This document shows, one piece after another, positions 31,201 to 44,273 of a DNA stretch of 64,000 nt; within the stretch, counting starts at the first letter, position 1; every line of letters starts with the position of its first letter. This DNA comes from Panorpa germanica (taxonomy: Eukaryota; Arthropoda; Insecta; Mecoptera; Panorpidae): positions 4,216,001 through 4,280,000 of the forward strand of contig OY783203.1 in assembly GCA_963678705.1 (NCBI GenBank). Reading direction: 5' to 3'. A program made the position numbers and the translations under genes. The notes under the pieces are model-generated. The model was not told the origin of the DNA, made no database searches, and saw nothing but the letters and a program-made list of their open reading frames with translations.

Positions 31201-34200
31201 ACTCTACCAGAAAATATAATAATTTCAATTTCATAATTTCATGAAATAAAAGTTTCAAATAAATCTTCTTTCTCTGCTTTTTTAATTACTATAAAATTTG
31301 GTATTTTAACCATCATAGCCATATGTGAACACTTAGTAGCTTTAGAAGCATAAAATGATATCAAATTGATTAAAATCATATATCTTTAAATGAATTATCA
31401 ATGTGTTAAAAAAATACATACAATTTCAACTAATTTCATAAAATTTTTGAAATGCTTTTTTTGTCTGAGATACATAAGTTAATAAATCTTTTTCGTAATT
31501 TTAAAGGAAATAGCAACAAAAAATTTTTTGTTTATATGTTAAGTCAGCCATTTTTATTTTTCGAATTGGGGGAAATTAAAAAATTGAATATGTTTAACGT
31601 ACCGTACCACGTACTATATCACGTGATCTAAAGATTTGTTTACGTCCACTTATGATATTGTCATTTCAATGTTACACAATTTTGAGAACTAGATTCGCGA
31701 CGTCTGTTCCCAAAAAATGTATACTGGAAAAAGTTTTTAACAAAATTTATTCCTCTGATGCGTAAATTGATTTTAGCTTATGCAAACCTAAAAGAAAAAT
31801 GAACAAACAATCCGTTACTTTAATAAATCGAAATTTTGAATATTCATTTCTACGTTAATTAAAGAAAAATATGACAATAATAATTTTACAAGACTTTCAC
31901 TTTTATGCAAATTATACTTGAACTTTAAGTATACATAACTACTTTAAGGGGAAGCGTTTTGCGACAATTTACTAGATTCATCGTCTGATATAGATTATGT
32001 TGATGGAGACAATGGAAAATGTTGCCATTAAAAACCTAAGAAATTGAAATTCAAATCAATAGCTGTAATAACAATTGCAATAGCTGTAAGAATGTATTCA
32101 TTATTGGATTATTATTAGCGGTGTCATTAAGGTTTAAATATAATTAGCTTTCTTTTGTCACAGCCGCTTTTTATAAACCTAATTCCTTACAAATTCCTAT
32201 CGCAAAAAGATTTGTTCAAAAAATTAAGAATGATAAACCTGAAAGTTTTCTTAGTTATTAAAATTATAACGATTTAACGATTTCGTTTTTTAACTGTTAC
32301 TTGTACGCCCGTACGACAGATCACGTCAGAGGAAGAGCGTCTAACAAGTACTAGATTGTCGAGATCACGTATTTGCAAAAACGAACGTCAAAGCGTTAAG
32401 GTCGATTGGTTTTTGAGAGAAACATAACACAAATTTTTACTGAAAAACACGGTACTATCAAAAAAAAACACCTACGTTAAATTCGGTTTGGTTAAAATAT
32501 ACTTAACCTCAATAGGATACACAGCAAAAACAAGTTGCAGTAACGAAACTAACAAATCGAATATAGAGATAAGCCTAAGTTGTGGAAACAGGTAAAGCGG
32601 CTGTAAATAGTAGGATTAATATGCGATTGATTACCAATAAGGAATAGTATTTCATGGGTATAAATTGATAACCTCAATTTATATTTCATAACCTTCACAA
32701 CAGCGCTTGAAAGAAAGACATAGACACATATATATATATATACGAAATTCTAACCACCATTGCAATAGGAATATTTATTACCCTTCACTTTTTAATGAGA
32801 AATATAACGGCTCAGTTACATTCTACAGTGAAGAGGGCATACAATTTTGACGTTGCATTTTAATAAATTCCGCTAACCACAGTTATATATACTTAATATA
32901 AACGAATATTACAGTTTGCATAAAAGTCTTTCGTAAAATTTGTAAATAACAGCTATATGTATTTTCAATGTAGAAATCGACGTGTATTTTTTCTTTATGC
33001 TTTGCAATATTTTTGTTTTGTATTTTTATAAATGAAAATGGCTGTCTTAAAACATAAAATTAATGAGTTCAAGAGAACGTCTATTTTAATTAAAAATATC
33101 CAACCTTATGTTATCTCAGACTTTATTATTGTTTCTAAAATAGATTTCATTCATATGGATTTAGACTTTAATAGTCCGAATTAAATCAAATATATTCACA
33201 ATTTATTTATTTGTATGTATAATCAAACTAAAAAGTTTGTCACTAATACTTTTCGATATATTGAACTAATTAAAATAAATTTAAGTAAAATTATTAATTA
33301 AATTTCCTAAAAAATATGGAAGTAAATTTGACTGATTAATATTTGTGGTACTAAATTTTGGCAGAATTTATCACGAAATTCGTAAGAGCTACAGGCAGTT
33401 CAAGCGAAATAATAATTGACAAATAAAGTAATAACTTAATTAAAAATGTTTTTTGAATTAATACTACAAATAATTTTTAAAAATATAATTTTTTTTTTTT
33501 TAATTTTCTAAAAAATATTTTTTGATTTATTTTCTGGTAGTATATTAACCATAAATTGAAAAGTAATATAAAACTTTTTTTTTTGTTTTTTTTACGCATT
33601 ATGACTTCGTATGACGTGCATACTAGTCTTTGTTTTAGGATCTACTTGTTGTAGATCGTTGAGGAATTGAACATCGACCACATTACCACCTATAGTACTA
33701 TCACACTGATAAGTGTAGTGTCTTATATTCTTACTGCATGTATTTGAATCTAATCCAACATGCATCATGCTTTCGTAATCAAATATCTATGCATATAACA
33801 TCATTTTTCTCCTTTTAACACTAATATTTTTCTTATCACGAGAAATTTTAATTAAATTTTGTTAAATATTGAAAGATGTGTTTGTCTATATTGCTGCAAT
33901 AGTATGGGATGAATTATCAACTAAATTAAATTATCAAGATCTTCTGTTGGTTTGTTTTATAAAGAACATATTCTATTTTCAACATAAATTCTTCTTTATA
34001 TTTATCATTAAAATTTAAAGCTACTAAAATGTGGTTAATTTTAATACGTGTAATAATTTTAAAATATAAAATACTCAAATATTATCTTCTAAGCTTCATT
34101 AAAATACAAAAAGAAAACTACTAAAATAGAATTACGATTAATATACCGGCATGACAACCTGTCCAACTTATACTTTTGTTATATGAGTAAGCTAAAACGA

Positions 34201-37200
34201 AAACAGTGTTATAAGGAGAAAAATATATAAACACTACCCTTCAGTGTAGGCGATGTGAATAAAAAACCAACAACGAACTGAAAGAAATAATTGTTCCATT
34301 CGGTTATATTCAAAATTAAAACTAGTTTTAGTCAATTTAAAAAAACTGTTTAACGAATATTTTCCACCGAATAAAACATTTCTTCTCAAAATTGTTTTCA
34401 GGTCCAACCTACTTCACAAATTGTGCAAGTTTATCAACCTACACATACTATGTACGCATTGTACATAACAATAAGTCTGATAGTACCGTTGTACGACATT
34501 TAGACATTAAGAAGCAAGACACATAATGCAAAAAATAAATACAATTAAAGACCTTTAAGTGTTTGTGGTACATAGCACGATTAAACCTCATAAGATGTCG
34601 ATAACGAAACAGTCTGACAGTAATTTGTTATAAATATTTCTTTCTGTAAAATTCAATGATGAAATCAAAATTATGTGCTTAAAATATAAGAAACAAAGAA
34701 GAAAGTTTAGGTATTAAAATCTGGATTGCGTTAACTTCGTTGTTCACAAAACATTTTTTTTAGCTCTTAATTTAAGTTTTACCTGTGCTATGTAAAACAG
34801 ACCATAAATATAATTAAGAAGATGCAAAGATGGACACAGACTTTGTAGGAGAGAAAGGACTCAAGTTCACAACCTGTATGAGAGAGCAATAAGTTAGACA
34901 TATATTTTTTTATTGGAGCATTATACCGGATAAGGCACTTCTAGTAATGTATAAACTGGGAATAATATAATTATCTATATATAAATATTTTTGACACTAA
35001 CTTTTTGAATCATTATTTTAAAAAAATATTCGAACAAGAATTTAAAAAATATAGCTCTTTAAAATATATACCACGCGTGCAATCGCTTTTGTACTAAATG
35101 AATTGGTGCAGAGTTCAAATTTTTTATTCGTTTATTCAACATACATTAATTTAATTATGTAAAAGAAGGCATGAAACCAAGAGAAATTGAGTGCTTTTAT
35201 ATAAAAGAATATGTGTAAAAAGACGTGTGTAAAAAAATGTATTCATATGCAAACTTCTTTTTAATTTAATGTGATCCCTAAATAAAGTTCATTTTGAGTT
35301 CAATTTTTCATTTCACGATATCAAGCTCATGCAAATTATGTTTATGTAGCAATTTCTCTTAATAGATGTCGATGACGACACAGTCCGATAGTAATTTATT
35401 GTATCACTTTTTTAATTAGAAATTAATTATTAATATGAAAAAAAGTTTGATTACGCTAAAAAATATCAAAACCAGTAATTCTCTTTGAAACAGGTATGTG
35501 CAACTAAATAATATTGGATATATAAATGAATCGTTAAATAATTTAAGGAATAGTTGATTTGATACTGAAACTTGAAAGTGAAGGAAAAAGATGAATGAAG
35601 CAGCCATAACCAAGTGGCTGCACATATGTATACAATCATAGATCTAATTATTTACTCATATTGATCTAAGTGCAAGATATTAATACTGCATACTGCATAT
35701 CTTATCGTATGGTTCAAATATTTAAGAATATATTTCAATCAGCATTATAGTTGTTATATCGGCAGAATCATAAATCGCATCTCATTTTTAAAAAACGGTC
35801 TTTTTCGAAATACAATAAATTTCCAATGCATAATGCCCGAGTCGGAAAAGAAAATATATTAAAACTTTACAGAATCTAAAGATGTCAAGAAAATCATGTA
35901 ACATTAATATAGTAAATATGTTTAGCAGCCGTTTTTTTTGTCTACTCGGTATATAACCTAAAAATATGAAATCAATATTCATAAATCAATTAATTTTAAC
36001 TCAGAACAAATCTGTAAAAACATTTTCAGAAAATCTGAATTAGATAAACAAAAATTCATTAACAAATTAATAAATTAATGTTATTTTTAACTAGACTAAT
36101 CAATCTCAATGCTCCATATAATTTATTCTAGATTAATATTTATGCAATTTAAGAATTACTCGCCTCTCTCTTCCAACAAAACAGAAACAGTCAAAATTTT
36201 GAAATTCTGACAGTCTGATAGTCTGCTTCCATCTCAAATAGATACATGCTTTTGATAGTTAATTTGAAAAGGTCCTTTATTTAATATAAATACATCGAAT
36301 ATATTATTTAAATTTAAAATTTATTTCATAGATTTATTAATGAATATATTATTCTTATATCATTGCTAGAAAAATCCACAAATAATTGATATGACTCGCT
36401 GTATTAGTTTGAACAAAAATTATTATCAACTGACACCATACAATACCTTAAAAAAATAATAATAATAGTGCATTAATTAAGAATAACAAATTTAAAAAAA
36501 AACTGTGTAATGTGTGGCCTTTTTTTAAATGTATTCAAAATAAAATAGTTAAACAGATATTGCGTAGTGTCAAGTTGTGATGGAGAACCACCGATAGTTG
36601 AACCACCGTTCACGAAAGTTGAAGCTACTAGCGATTTGGTGTGGCATACAGAAGTAGAATGGAAAACATTTGATATTCTAATAGGAAAGAAAGCATTTTG
36701 CGTTTCTTTCGTAAATGTAACTTCATATTTACTAGGTATCGCGACTGCAGATATATTTTGAATAGAGAGAATTTATTTCTATAAATAATTAAATCTACAC
36801 CAAAATATTCTTATATTTAAAATCTTTGTGAATGTCAAAAATACATAAAAATTATATAAGCATTAAAAAAGTAGTAAAGTACCGATTAGTATTTTATGTT
36901 TTTGAAACCCGTTAAACACATCTACAAGTATTTAAGATTTATTCAATATTAAAAGAATTACCATTTCATACAAAATTACAAGTAAATAAAGTGTCTGATT
37001 GCATAAAAAAAAATATCAACATAAATTTACCGCATCGTTTTCCCGCAATAATTAAATTTTTTTAAGCAAGATTAAACTCGTATAATGTTTTATATTAAAG
37101 AAACTTGTTACTTAAGTGTATTTTGCATTTATTTAATGATATTATTAATAAATTATATTCAATTTTTATAAATGTTCAAACGCAACGTTAAATAAAAAAT

Positions 37201-39000
37201 ATTATATTAAATAACACATTGAATTCCGTTTTGTGTTAGCAGAAAGTATAAAGCTATGTAATATAATGTTTTTTTTTTTTTGGAAAAGTCTTTGTTTTTT
37301 TTATAAAATTTATGAAGTTAGTCAATTATTTCTTTTATTTCAAATAATAGTTTTTGATTTAATTCGAAGATTTCAGGTGAGTGAAACTCTCGATAGTTCT
37401 CTAACATTAGTATTAGGTGGAATTTAGTCAACTTTTATGTAAATGCCAACATGTGGTGGTTTTTTCTGTATCATGAAATTAACACAGACTTTTGACGATG
37501 TGATTAATTACGAACAAAGATTGCAAACCAACATATATTATATAATTTTGGACAGTATTATAAAACAACGAGCTCATTATATATAGCATATAAAATGCAT
37601 ATTTCTATAAATAGGTGTAATATTATTATATACAATATTCTTTTTAACAGTATATACCTATGACTTTAATTAATAAGTACAGCAAAACTGATGCACCTGC
37701 TATAATATATAATTAACAAACATTATATTTAATTATAGTATTTGTTATAATTAAGTTCTAGACATATAAAGCGTTGCTTCCGAATAAATCAACATATAAT
37801 ATAATATTGAAGAATTCCATTGTTGATTTATTTCAAACATAATTTATCTAAATAAAAATTCGGCATATAAATCATAAAAATATTTTGCTAAAAATTTATA
37901 CTAAACGTTCATAAGAATTTCGCATTTCATTTGCTATGCAGTATTAAATTTAAATATTACAGATTATGTTAAGTAAATCGTATATAAAAGTTTATGTAAA
38001 ATATATGAGACATATACGCCACGCATAGTGCACTATATTCATTTACGTCACGAATATTAAGTGAAATTGTTACATGAATTGTGTTACATAAACGTATGCT
38101 TTCTCTACATTTCACCTAAGTTGCTAAATACGATAACTTTGTTTCTAAAATAAACTTTCTTCAGTTATTTTTAATATAAGACATTATCTAACTTAGCTTG
38201 GATTTTAACTTGAACATTTAACATTTTCAATACAACTTCCAAAATATATTTTGCGTATGAAAAATATTTGACATTCGAGAACATGGCGCTAATAGCCCGA
38301 TAGGTCATTTGCGATGGATTGTCCAAAATCAATTCTTGTGTCAAATTATGTAAATTAATTTTAATTAATTAATGACATATGAGTAAATAATTAACTTAAC
38401 CTAACTTATCTGGCAAATAATGATATTTAAAGAATATTTAGCGTTGCGTATTCCCAATAGTCTCATTTTTATTGCCAGAATACTACTTAACATTATTTCA
38501 AAATTGTGCAAATACTATAATTAAATAACTATTTAATCTGACCATTGTAGTGTTGAGACGCTGCGATTTCTTGTATCGATAACTAAAGATAATCATATAT
38601 CACATATTTATTAAGATCATACAGATAAATTATTTCATTAGGAGTATAGACAAATGTCCACATATAAGTAGAAATTTGACAGAATAAAAAAGAACAATTA
38701 CAATAAGTGAATGGTCAACTAGAATGATGGACTTTAGCCCTAAATACGAAATTCAATTAGAAAGTTTACGATAATTACTCGTTTTATCAATACAGTTGGA
38801 TCTATATGTAAGTATCACATATATTGATAATCACAGCGTCTTACCAACACATTCGGTATGGTCACAACAACAATTTCATGTAACTGTTAAAAAACAAACT
38901 AATTTGCTTAAAAACCTTGCCCTAACATTGCATGGCAACGTGACCATGCTGTAAACACAATAGTATTATTTGAATAAGAAAATTGCATTCGTAAAAAAAA
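28250..39000. other. Gene-poor AT-rich region
   Basis: About 11 kb in which I can support no exon. A patch at 28980-29060 is richer in G and C and has an ATG with a GTATGT donor 38 nt later (29015-29052). A patch at 29640-29830 looks like decayed coding DNA with no single open frame. A 64-codon frame sits at 36567-36761. A word of about 37 bp (AGATGTCGAT, then ACAGTC, then GTAATTT) occurs at 34593-34629 and again at 35364-35400. One ATACGAGTAT word is at 30333-30342. The rest is simple AT-rich DNA. Confidence 0.5.
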
Positions 39001-39627
39001 ATTTATTTCAATTTAGACATCAAATATCCTTGTTTGAAAATGTTAGTTAATGATATAAAAATGGTGGCCAAAAACTACGGTAAACAATCAATGCGTTTGA
39101 TTTGCAGATAGGTAATTCGAGTTGTGGCATTGTATTAGTAAAAACAGGAATAAAAAATAATCAAATGACAGAAATACATGTAAAATTATTTTAGAGAAAT
39201 GATTACGAATATCTTAAATATTAAACACACAAAAAATTATAATAAGTATGCAATACTGACATTAAAACTATAAAGTGAAATGCGAAAATCTTACTTATAT
39301 ATTAATTGCACTAAATTATCGGTGCTTTTACCGATTTGAAGTCATTTTTTCGAATTCCACTAATTTATGAATAAAACATCACATTATGAGAATTTTTTAA
39401 TAAATAAAAAAATTCTTGGCACAGAAAAAATAAAACATGTAAACAAAGACCATACAATAATTTTCAACAAATTTTAAACATAATATATAAATTCGAAAAA
39501 AGTTTTGTCTATTAAAAATAATTATTTGCAATAATAAATTTTGCCTTGCTCTTAAAATAAATTATAAAAAATAAAATAGTTACAAATTTAATCAGTCAAC
39601 TAACTTGTGACCTTTACGGACCGAGTG
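39001..39627 (-). other. Probable 3' UTR of the zinc transporter
   Basis: Sequence downstream of the stop at 39628 on the minus strand. A minus-strand AATAAA (TTTATT on the plus strand) occurs near 39000-39005. No closer canonical signal was found, so the UTR end is uncertain. Confidence 0.35.
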
Positions 39628-39810
39628 TCAGACGCATGATTCTTTAGAGCCCCCTGAATGACAGGGCGGAGGACAGGCACATGTTGGAGAGGCAAGTAAT
39701 GAACCACTCTCAACATCGCTGCTGCCCGGAAGGTCTATGATGGAGCCTCGCTGGCTTGTGCGTTGTCGGCATAAAAATGGTGAAGGTGCTGGAGAGGGTG
39801 TTTCTCGATC
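39628..39810 (-). CDS. ZnT1: ZnT1-like, probable last coding exon (60-residue tail)
   Basis: It follows ATGTTTTAG and reads DRETPSPAPSPFLCRQRTSQ, then RGSIIDLPGSSDVESGSLL, CACPPPCHSGG and SKESCV-stop. Base use is coding-like and much richer in G and C than the surroundings. The phase (0) fits the end of exon 6 at 42063. The donor used there, AAG/GTAGAA, is weak. Confidence 0.7.
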   Translation of the reverse strand, partial: DRETPSPAPSPFLCRQRTSQRGSIIDLPGSSDVESGSLLASPTCACPPPCHSGGSKESCV

Positions 39811-42800
39811 CTAAAACATAAATTACGTTAGCAAAGAAAAAATTACAAATACTCAATCAACACTGCAGACTCATTAGTGTTGATTATTATATGATCCGAG
39901 AAATCTATTACAAATTTCAAAATGTTTGTAGAATAAAAATGACACCGCAGACTTAGAGCAACATGTTTTCACATTCAGAGCATATTAACCTCTATTAAAG
40001 ATACCGAGTAATAAAATTCAATCACAAACTTTTCATTCTACTAATTATTTGAAAAAAGTAGAAGACATTTCTTTTTAAGATGTTTTCGGAAATAATTTTC
40101 TTCAAAAGTGCCGTACTATTATTATGCTAATGTAATTTTATGCTATACTAACAGACTAAGATGGTGCAAATGATCCTTAACTGAGAAACATGACATTCAA
40201 ACACTAATAAAAACTAACCATTATATTATTCTACCAGTGAATCAATCATTCATTAGTGAAACTCAATTCTTCAATCCGAAAACATCGTAAATTATTAAAC
40301 TAATAAAAATATCACATTATACTCAACATACTACAATCATGCGTCGGTTATATGGATGAACTTTTTATTAAATATGGCTGTGGGACTCCTGGAAAGCAAA
40401 AATATATACATATATGAAAATTAGCTACAGAAAACAATATAATATGCATATGCATTATATATATATACTATATAATGTATATATATATATTGTATATACA
40501 TTATCATCAGACCAAAATGGATTATTAAAACTATTTAATATTTAAACTACAAAGAATTATAATATACCTTTAGAAAATACTTTTTTAAATCTTTAAATCT
40601 CTTCTCTGTATTCATACGGGTCAAATAAAAAGCATTTTCTAATGTAATATTATAATATCTTGTAGTATTACTGCATTTGAGTTAAAAAGTTTATTTGAGA
40701 GTGACAGTAAATCAAATGTATACTTGAAATGTAGAAAATATACGTACAAAAAGCATGCAACATAAGCGAAACTACAAATATATTGAATACATTTTAGTCG
40801 ATAACTGCGTTTACTGAGTAGTACTGAGTTATCCCTTTATAATTTGTTTTAATTAATCAATTTTGGTTTTTCGTTAAAAGTAAATGCTGCAAAAGTATAA
40901 TAATAATATTTTAAGCAATGATTAATTACTGCGTATGTAAAATAAATGACATGTGAATGGATTTTCAATTAACATACATTCCAGAGATAAACATATGCAA
41001 AGCAATACTATTTTACTCGAAATATATATAGAATATGTTTAAACATTCATTCGTCTTCTACAACAAAATAATGTGATTAATTGTATTTCTTAAAACTATC
41101 TCTTACAATATGACTATTCCTACTTCTCCTAAACTTACTATTCTGCAGTTTCTAAAATAATGTAAATTATGTTCCCTTTGTTTTATAAAATTAATATTAA
41201 CTTTTATGATATTCGATTGCCAATCTTGTAATGAACTGAGAATTTGAAATAAATAATTATTTTCTGAGAACCCTACTAAATCTAATAATGTTTTGCCTAA
41301 AATCTTTAAAATAAAAGTACTTAATTCTTGAAAAGATCTTCTGAAAAATTAAGTAATTAAGAAAAATATGTTTTGTGAATATATTAATTCTCAAAAAGGT
41401 AATTTAACCACTGTAGATATATATATAAGTGTATGTGTGTGTATATATACAAAACGTGAGGGTCATTTATATCTATATACGTGCAAAATATATTTACAAA
41501 TTATCATACTAGTTAATTTATATACTTTTGACAGGTGCTCCTAATGAATTGGATCTTCCTTGTAGTCCCAACTCACTGAAGTAATCGTTATTAACTACAT
41601 ACTTTATTACTTTAATAACATCTCAATATTGATGAATAGTTTTTTTTAAATATAGCAATTAAGCGAAAATATAATTATTACAGACTATCATCTGTAGATT
41701 ATAGTGTACATCAACATCAAATATTATTTAATACCCTTAACGTACATTTCAAAATCTGTGTTAGTAGCTAAACAACAAATGTGATTTACTAAATACAAGC
41801 GTATACCAATATTTCCCCATATATCTTAAATTTTTATTAAATATATTTATATGAATTTTAAATACGTCAAATTTTCATTAAGTGTGACACGACGATCTAA
41901 TATTTAGTAGCTATTCTATTTAATAGCAACATTGAGAAGTGTTTCCAAAACGATTAATGTTATAACGATTGTTAGTTAAGTACAATATATTAATAATTAT
42001 CATATCATTCAAAAGTGACTACGAGCTTAAATAGGTATATCTTATAGGATAGTTTGTTCTACCTTGGTTCCACAGCAAGTAGCTTGAGCGCATGGAATGT
42101 CAGTTATTGGACAATCTAAAGCGCATGGCTGATCCTCAATTTTTGTTGGTGGTCGAAGTTCGACAAATTCAGGTTGAATTGTTGTTGAATGAATTCCTTC
42201 ATTATGAAAGAATTCTTTAACTCTTTCAGCGATTTTCATATATTCAGACAAATTTCGGCATCTGATGAAGAAAATTAAATTAAATGATGTAAAATATATT
42301 ATATAAGCATTCAAATAAATATATTCATAATAGTCACTATTTATAATTGAGTTGAAACAAACTATGAAATCATAATTCATAAATATCAACGTACAAATGG
42401 TCATATGAAATTTCCAATTTAAATCTAAAATAGGCTTTTATTATTTAGATGACGCACTTTAAACATGTAAAATGTTTTATTCTTAGGGAAAATATAATAA
42501 GACAATAAAGTATGCATTATTCATCAAAATAATAAGATATTTGCATTACTAGTACTGCGTATTACTTTTTTTCTAGAACTTATAGTCAGAAAGTTTCTGT
42601 ACATTTCTGTACATGAGATTTTTAATTTTATAATTAATTTTCAAAATTTGTGGAAATAAATTTTGTATATAATTCTCAATTTGCTATTATTTCAATGTTT
42701 AGCCTGTACATGGATCAATTCAAAATGAGAACTCCTCTTTCATTATTGAGCAAGACATCATGATATGTTCTGGTGATATTCATTATATAGTGTTATTCAT

Positions 42801-44257
42801 TCTCATACTACATTTAACTTGCATCTGCCTCAATTACTTATAGTACTTATTTTATATTCATAAATGAATTTTTACCTGATATGTGCAGAAGCAATAATAC
42901 GATCTCCTGCTAACTGCCATACGTGAAATTCATGCACAGCTAGAACACCATCTACCTTCTCCAAAAGACGTCGTTGAATTGAATCAACCTGAACAAAATG
43001 ATTAATTATTAAAATTGTACACTATGGATTATAAATATTTGTACATTTTTATTAAATACTAACCTGGATGTGCGTAGGAACGGTTTGTAGTAAAATTAAC
43101 GATGATTCTCTTAATAAGGGCCAGACACTGTGTACAATAAGACAAACAAGAATAAGACTCAGGGCGGGATCCATGTAATATTTATATTCCCAATCGGTTA
43201 ACCAAACTATCAGTGCAGATACGATGACGATAACTGATCCTATTTAATAATATTAAAACATGTTAAAGCGGTGCAATTTACGACTATAATAATTGCTAGT
43301 TGAAAATAATGTAATGTTTATTTACCTAGTGCATCAGATAATACATGCAAAAATACACCTCTCATGTTTAATTGTGAAGCTCCGTTTTCATGGCTAGATT
43401 TGTTGGCGTTGGCAGGAGCAGGTACTGATGGGAATTCCTCATCATTTTCATTATCATCTCGATTGCGGTTGCCATGTGAATGCCCACCTTTAGCATGTTC
43501 TAAAATATATATATATATATATTATATTTCTTTAATTTCAAATTGAAATCATATTGATATATTACTTACCATGAAACATTATTAACCCAATTATATTAAC
43601 TAGAAGGCCCAATGCTCCAACTACAACAAGTAATTTAGGTTCATGTATTTCTTCGATCTCCACAAATCTCTTACAAGCCTCTACGGTTATACTAAAGCAA
43701 AGAGCTACGAGAAATACTGCATTCACCAATGCTCCTAACACCTCTGCTCTTGCCCACCCAAATGTGTTCTTTGACCATTTTTTTGGGGACATCTGAAACA
43801 AATATTTATTATTTTAGAATATTATTAAATGATAATGTAATTATAATATAATTCTATATGTAATATATATAAATTAATTTAGGGAATACAACTAAATAAT
43901 ATGATTGAAAGACAGTTAATTGAAACATGTTAAGACACGTTTTGAAAAATATTTTAAAAATCAAATAATTATTAATACTACACTAGAATTTGCGAATTCG
44001 ACTAAAATATCGAGGGATTTATTGAAGTATCTTTTAATTTTTATTTTGATAACAATAAATAAATATGCTATACTTACTCGGACGGAGATGTACGCTACAA
44101 TTAACGCAACCACGTCACTCAACATATGGAAACTGTCAGCAACTAACGCCATCGAATTTGTCACATATCCAACGATAATCTCGACGAAGAAGAACCCACC
44201 CGTCAACCACAGCATAGCTACAAGGCGACATTTCTTCCCTAATTTTATTTTCCCCAT
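39628..44257 (-). CDS. ZnT1: ZnT1-like zinc exporter (SLC30A / cation diffusion facilitator), seven coding exons, about 415 aa
   Basis: Exons on the minus strand: 44257-44078, 43792-43570, 43499-43326, 43239-43064, 42988-42876, 42261-42063 and probably 39810-39628. The first six join in phase without gaps (355 codons). The family exports Zn2+ from the cytosol in exchange for protons across the plasma membrane. The zinc-site motif HxxxD occurs twice: SFHMLSD in TM2 and HVLSD in TM5. This fits a zinc-specific transporter; ZnT10-type manganese carriers have Asn at the first His. NTFGWARAEVLGALVNAVFL is the TM3 signature of the ZnT1 group. The cytosolic loop HEHAKGGHSHGN is His-rich but short. 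Exon 5 starts the C-terminal metal-binding domain (VDGVLAVHEFHVWQLAGDRI), and exon 6 ends in the Cys-rich CALDCPITDIPCAQATCC. Vertebrate ZnT1 is near 500 aa; the difference is mostly in the loop and tail. A 5' non-coding exon probably lies 12.6 kb upstream. Confidence 0.94.
39811..42041. other. ZnT1-like intron 6, no other gene
   Basis: AT-rich with an AT-dinucleotide palindromic patch at 40438-40501. I see no exon in it, though a small one joining exon 6 to the last exon cannot be excluded. Confidence 0.45.
42063..42261 (-). CDS. ZnT1: ZnT1-like exon 6
   Basis: Acceptor TTCATCAG. It encodes CRNLSEYMKIAERVKEFFHN, then EGIHSTTIQPEFVEL and the Cys-rich end. If the donor is not used, reading continues VEQTIL-stop to 42042-42044, a complete alternative end. 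Confidence 0.9.
42876..42988 (-). CDS. ZnT1: ZnT1-like exon 5
   Basis: Acceptor GTTCAG, donor GTAAAA. It encodes VDSIQRRLLEKVDGVLAVHE, then FHVWQLAGDRIIASAHI, the start of the cytosolic metallochaperone-like fold typical of CDF proteins. Phase 2 exit. Confidence 0.92.
43064..43239 (-). CDS. ZnT1: ZnT1-like exon 4 (TM5-TM6)
   Basis: Acceptor AATAG, donor GTTAGT. It encodes SVIVIVSALIVWLTDW and MDPALSLILVCLIVHSVWPL, then RESSLILLQTVPTHIQ, the typical end of the membrane domain. Confidence 0.92.
43326..43499 (-). CDS. ZnT1: ZnT1-like exon 3 (His loop, start of TM5)
   Basis: Acceptor ATATTTTAG, donor GTAAAT. It carries the His-rich loop EHAKGGHSHGNRNRDDNEND and the second HxxxD in RGVFLHVLSDALG. 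Just before the acceptor (minus strand) is a TA microsatellite, 43502-43524. Confidence 0.92.
43570..43792 (-). CDS. ZnT1: ZnT1-like exon 2 (TM3-TM4)
   Basis: Acceptor TTTGTTTCAG, donor GTAAGT. It encodes MSPKKWSKNTFGWARAEVLG, then ALVNAVFLVALCFSITVEA and the TM4 hairpin LLVVVGALGLLVNIIGLIMF. Its first codon is ATG by chance; the frame continues from exon 1. Confidence 0.93.
44078..44257 (-). CDS. ZnT1: ZnT1-like exon 1 of the coding region (TM1-TM2)
   Basis: It starts MGKIKLGKKCRLVAMLWLTG and contains GYVTNSMALVADSFHMLSDV with the first HxxxD site. The donor is GTAAGTATAG at 44077. The ATG is 16 nt inside an exon whose acceptor is TGTTACAG at 44274, so a separate upstream non-coding exon is required. 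Confidence 0.93.
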
Positions 44258-44273
44258 AATTTAGTTTTCTATT

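Noticed and set aside
36567..36761. 64-codon frame with EPPIVEPPFTKVE
   Set aside because: It has no ATG start, no splice partner and no family resemblance. Its length is within chance expectation.
43920..44264. 114-codon plus-strand ORF
   Set aside because: It is the antisense shadow of the first coding exon of the zinc transporter, which has clear family motifs on the minus strand.
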